A stretch of DNA of 64,000 bases from Brugia malayi (Eukaryota > Nematoda > Chromadorea > Rhabditida > Onchocercidae). How positions within the stretch are numbered: the first letter of the stretch is position 1; each line of letters begins with the position of its first letter. Location of the stretch: the NCBI RefSeq assembly GCF_000002995.4, contig NW_025062475.1, positions 4,936,528 to 5,000,527 of the forward strand, in the 5' to 3' direction. The notes under the pieces are model-generated. The model saw nothing but the letters and a program-made list of their open reading frames with translations. It did not search any database and was not told where the DNA came from. Position numbers and translations under genes: made by a program. This document shows positions 62,300-64,000 of this stretch, one piece after another.

Positions 62300-64000
62300 G
62301 TATGTGATAACAACCATATATAAGTTTGAATTTTTTCTTCTTTTCCTTTTTTCTTTACATTTTGCCACCCAATGAGCGTACCATTTTATCAAAATGCATG
62401 TTTAAACAAAATTTCAAAAGAAAGAAATGAAAGAGATGGAGAGAGAGAGAGAAGAGAGAGATAGAGAGAGAGAAGAGAGTAAATATCTTTGGAATAATAA
62501 CTGCAAATAACTAAACAAACTATATGGTTTTTTTAACAATAGGTGACAAAAAAAAAATATGCATTTAACTGTGAATTTACATCATGTAAATTTCTCAATT
62601 TATTTACGTTTTGTTTGTTCTACGCTATTTTCTGTTTATTTTTTTTTTTTCTAAAAAAATTTATTCTTTGACTCTTTTTTCTTTCAATTTCATTTAATTT
62701 CAAAACAAAGACTTTGCGTTACTTTTTATTAAATTTTATTTAATTTGCGAAAAAAAATATGATTCTTATTTAATTCAATTTACGATACAATCGTTGTTTG
62801 TTTTCCTATAATTTGCATTTTAAGTTAATTTATACCACAATACTTTCTTTCCATTTTTTTTTTTTCACTTCACATATTACTTTACCAATAATGTATTCAA
62901 AAATTTTTTCTCAAAAAATTGTATCTTGTTTTTTATTTAAAAAATAAAATTTTTTGTTTTTCTTCGTTTACTTTTTTCACTGTTTGCTTTTTTCCTTTTC
63001 TTTTAATTGTAAATTTTATTTTGCTCATTTTTATTCTTCCATTTTCTTTTATTTCAAAGCTTCTTACAAAATGATAAAGTGTAAAATTTGATGGAAGAAA
63101 AAAAAAACCCAAAACATCCAGTTTTTGGTGGAAAAAAAAATGAATGTTATTTGCATTTTTGCCATTGGTATTTTCAAAATTTTCAATGTCACGAATGAAA
63201 AACAAAAACAAAAAAGAAAAAAAAAATCAAAAGAGGTGCGCATTTCAGAAATCATTGAAGTTTATTATGTTTCATTTCAAAAAAAAACAGACAAACAAAC
63301 AAGTGAAAAACAAATATAAAAAAGAGAGAGCAGACCAGAAGAAAGAATTTAGCGAAATGAAGTGAAATTTTTTTTACACTTAAATTTAAAAAGAATAATA
63401 AAAATGAATAACTTTAATCATATCATATTCCTCAAAGTTTGTCTAATGTTAACTTAAAATCGTATATTGATTACCTTTTCTTGACTTACTTTTTAGCAAC
63501 TTAACAAAACAACATTGCACCATTGCCAATTCAATTAGAATAAAGTACCACTTGAAATAAAAAGGAAAAAGGGAAAGTGAAAGAGAGAAACAGACAGAGA
63601 TAATTGAAAGTCATTGTTTTCAGGATTTTTATTTCAAATATGGCTTTTTTATAAGAATCTAAATTTTAATTTCGAGGAAATGACAAGATTTATTTTCATC
63701 ATATGTACTTCAATTTGTTCTCTTACGTCAAAACCAAAATTGATAAACGTATGCATTATTATTTACTGAGCTTATAGAAGAAAAAAATTTCTTTTTCTTT
63801 TGTTATATTACAAACTATCTCCAAAAAGCAAAAAAGGAAAATTAAATTTTTTAAAAATTTTTGGAGCAAAAAAGTATATTAAATATGGAAAAGTCATAAC
63901 TGTGAGATGTTATTATATACAACAAATTATTACATATTATTATTATTATATATTATATTATTATTGTTATTTGTTATATGCAATATTAACATTCATATTA
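62300..64000. other. Right edge, no gene seen
   Basis: AT-rich, with AG microsatellites (62435-62478), A/T homopolymers and ATT repeats at the extreme right. A possible minus-strand exon at about 63499-63557 (CCFVKLLK, donor GTAAGTC) has no partner and is not called. Confidence 0.5.

Overview
This is an AT-rich eukaryotic window that reads as a nematode, most likely a filarial-type (clade III) worm. The grounds are introns with TTTCAG acceptors and GTAAGT-type donors, a near-exact SL1 spliced-leader sequence, an astacin-like (NAS-type) gene and a Distal-less homeobox gene. There are no bacterial operons, and I saw no rRNA, tRNA, CRISPR array or complete transposase. Genes were built by joining exons whose splice phases agree. 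Open frames of up to about 100 codons arise by chance at this composition, so an isolated open frame was given little weight.

Layout. 1-5835: the 5' part of a Distal-less/ceh-43-type gene (minus strand); its last homeodomain exon is off the left edge. 7983-8609: the last two exons of an unrecognised minus-strand gene. 8610-26702: a long gene-poor stretch with microsatellites, homopolymers and a few doubtful exon-like islands. 26703-26943: two well-spliced exons of an unrecognised minus-strand gene. 28436-36828: a minus-strand astacin-like gene (propeptide end, start of the protease domain, EGF, CUB, hydrophobic tail) whose zinc-binding exons I cannot find. 36900-42490: mostly empty, with a 44-bp tandem repeat near 40.5 kb. 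42494-59845: a tandem duplication. Each unit holds a small secreted cysteine-rich gene on the plus strand that I read as interleukin-17-like, facing a complete ten-exon SLC17-type transporter on the minus strand. 59846-64000: repeats and a long polypurine tract, no gene seen.

The duplicated part is the most interesting. The outer blocks of the two units (42670-46039 with 52009-55389; 49637-51237 with 58244-59844) are almost identical, while most of the transporter exons and introns between them have diverged, with small near-identical patches inside. That mosaic suggests gene conversion. The second cytokine-like copy has lost the hydrophobic first exon because the repeat starts inside the preceding intron. 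Intron 1 of each transporter carries, on the opposite strand, a 20-of-22 match to the nematode SL1 leader followed 51 bases later by a 56-codon open frame: possibly a retrocopy of a trans-spliced mRNA.
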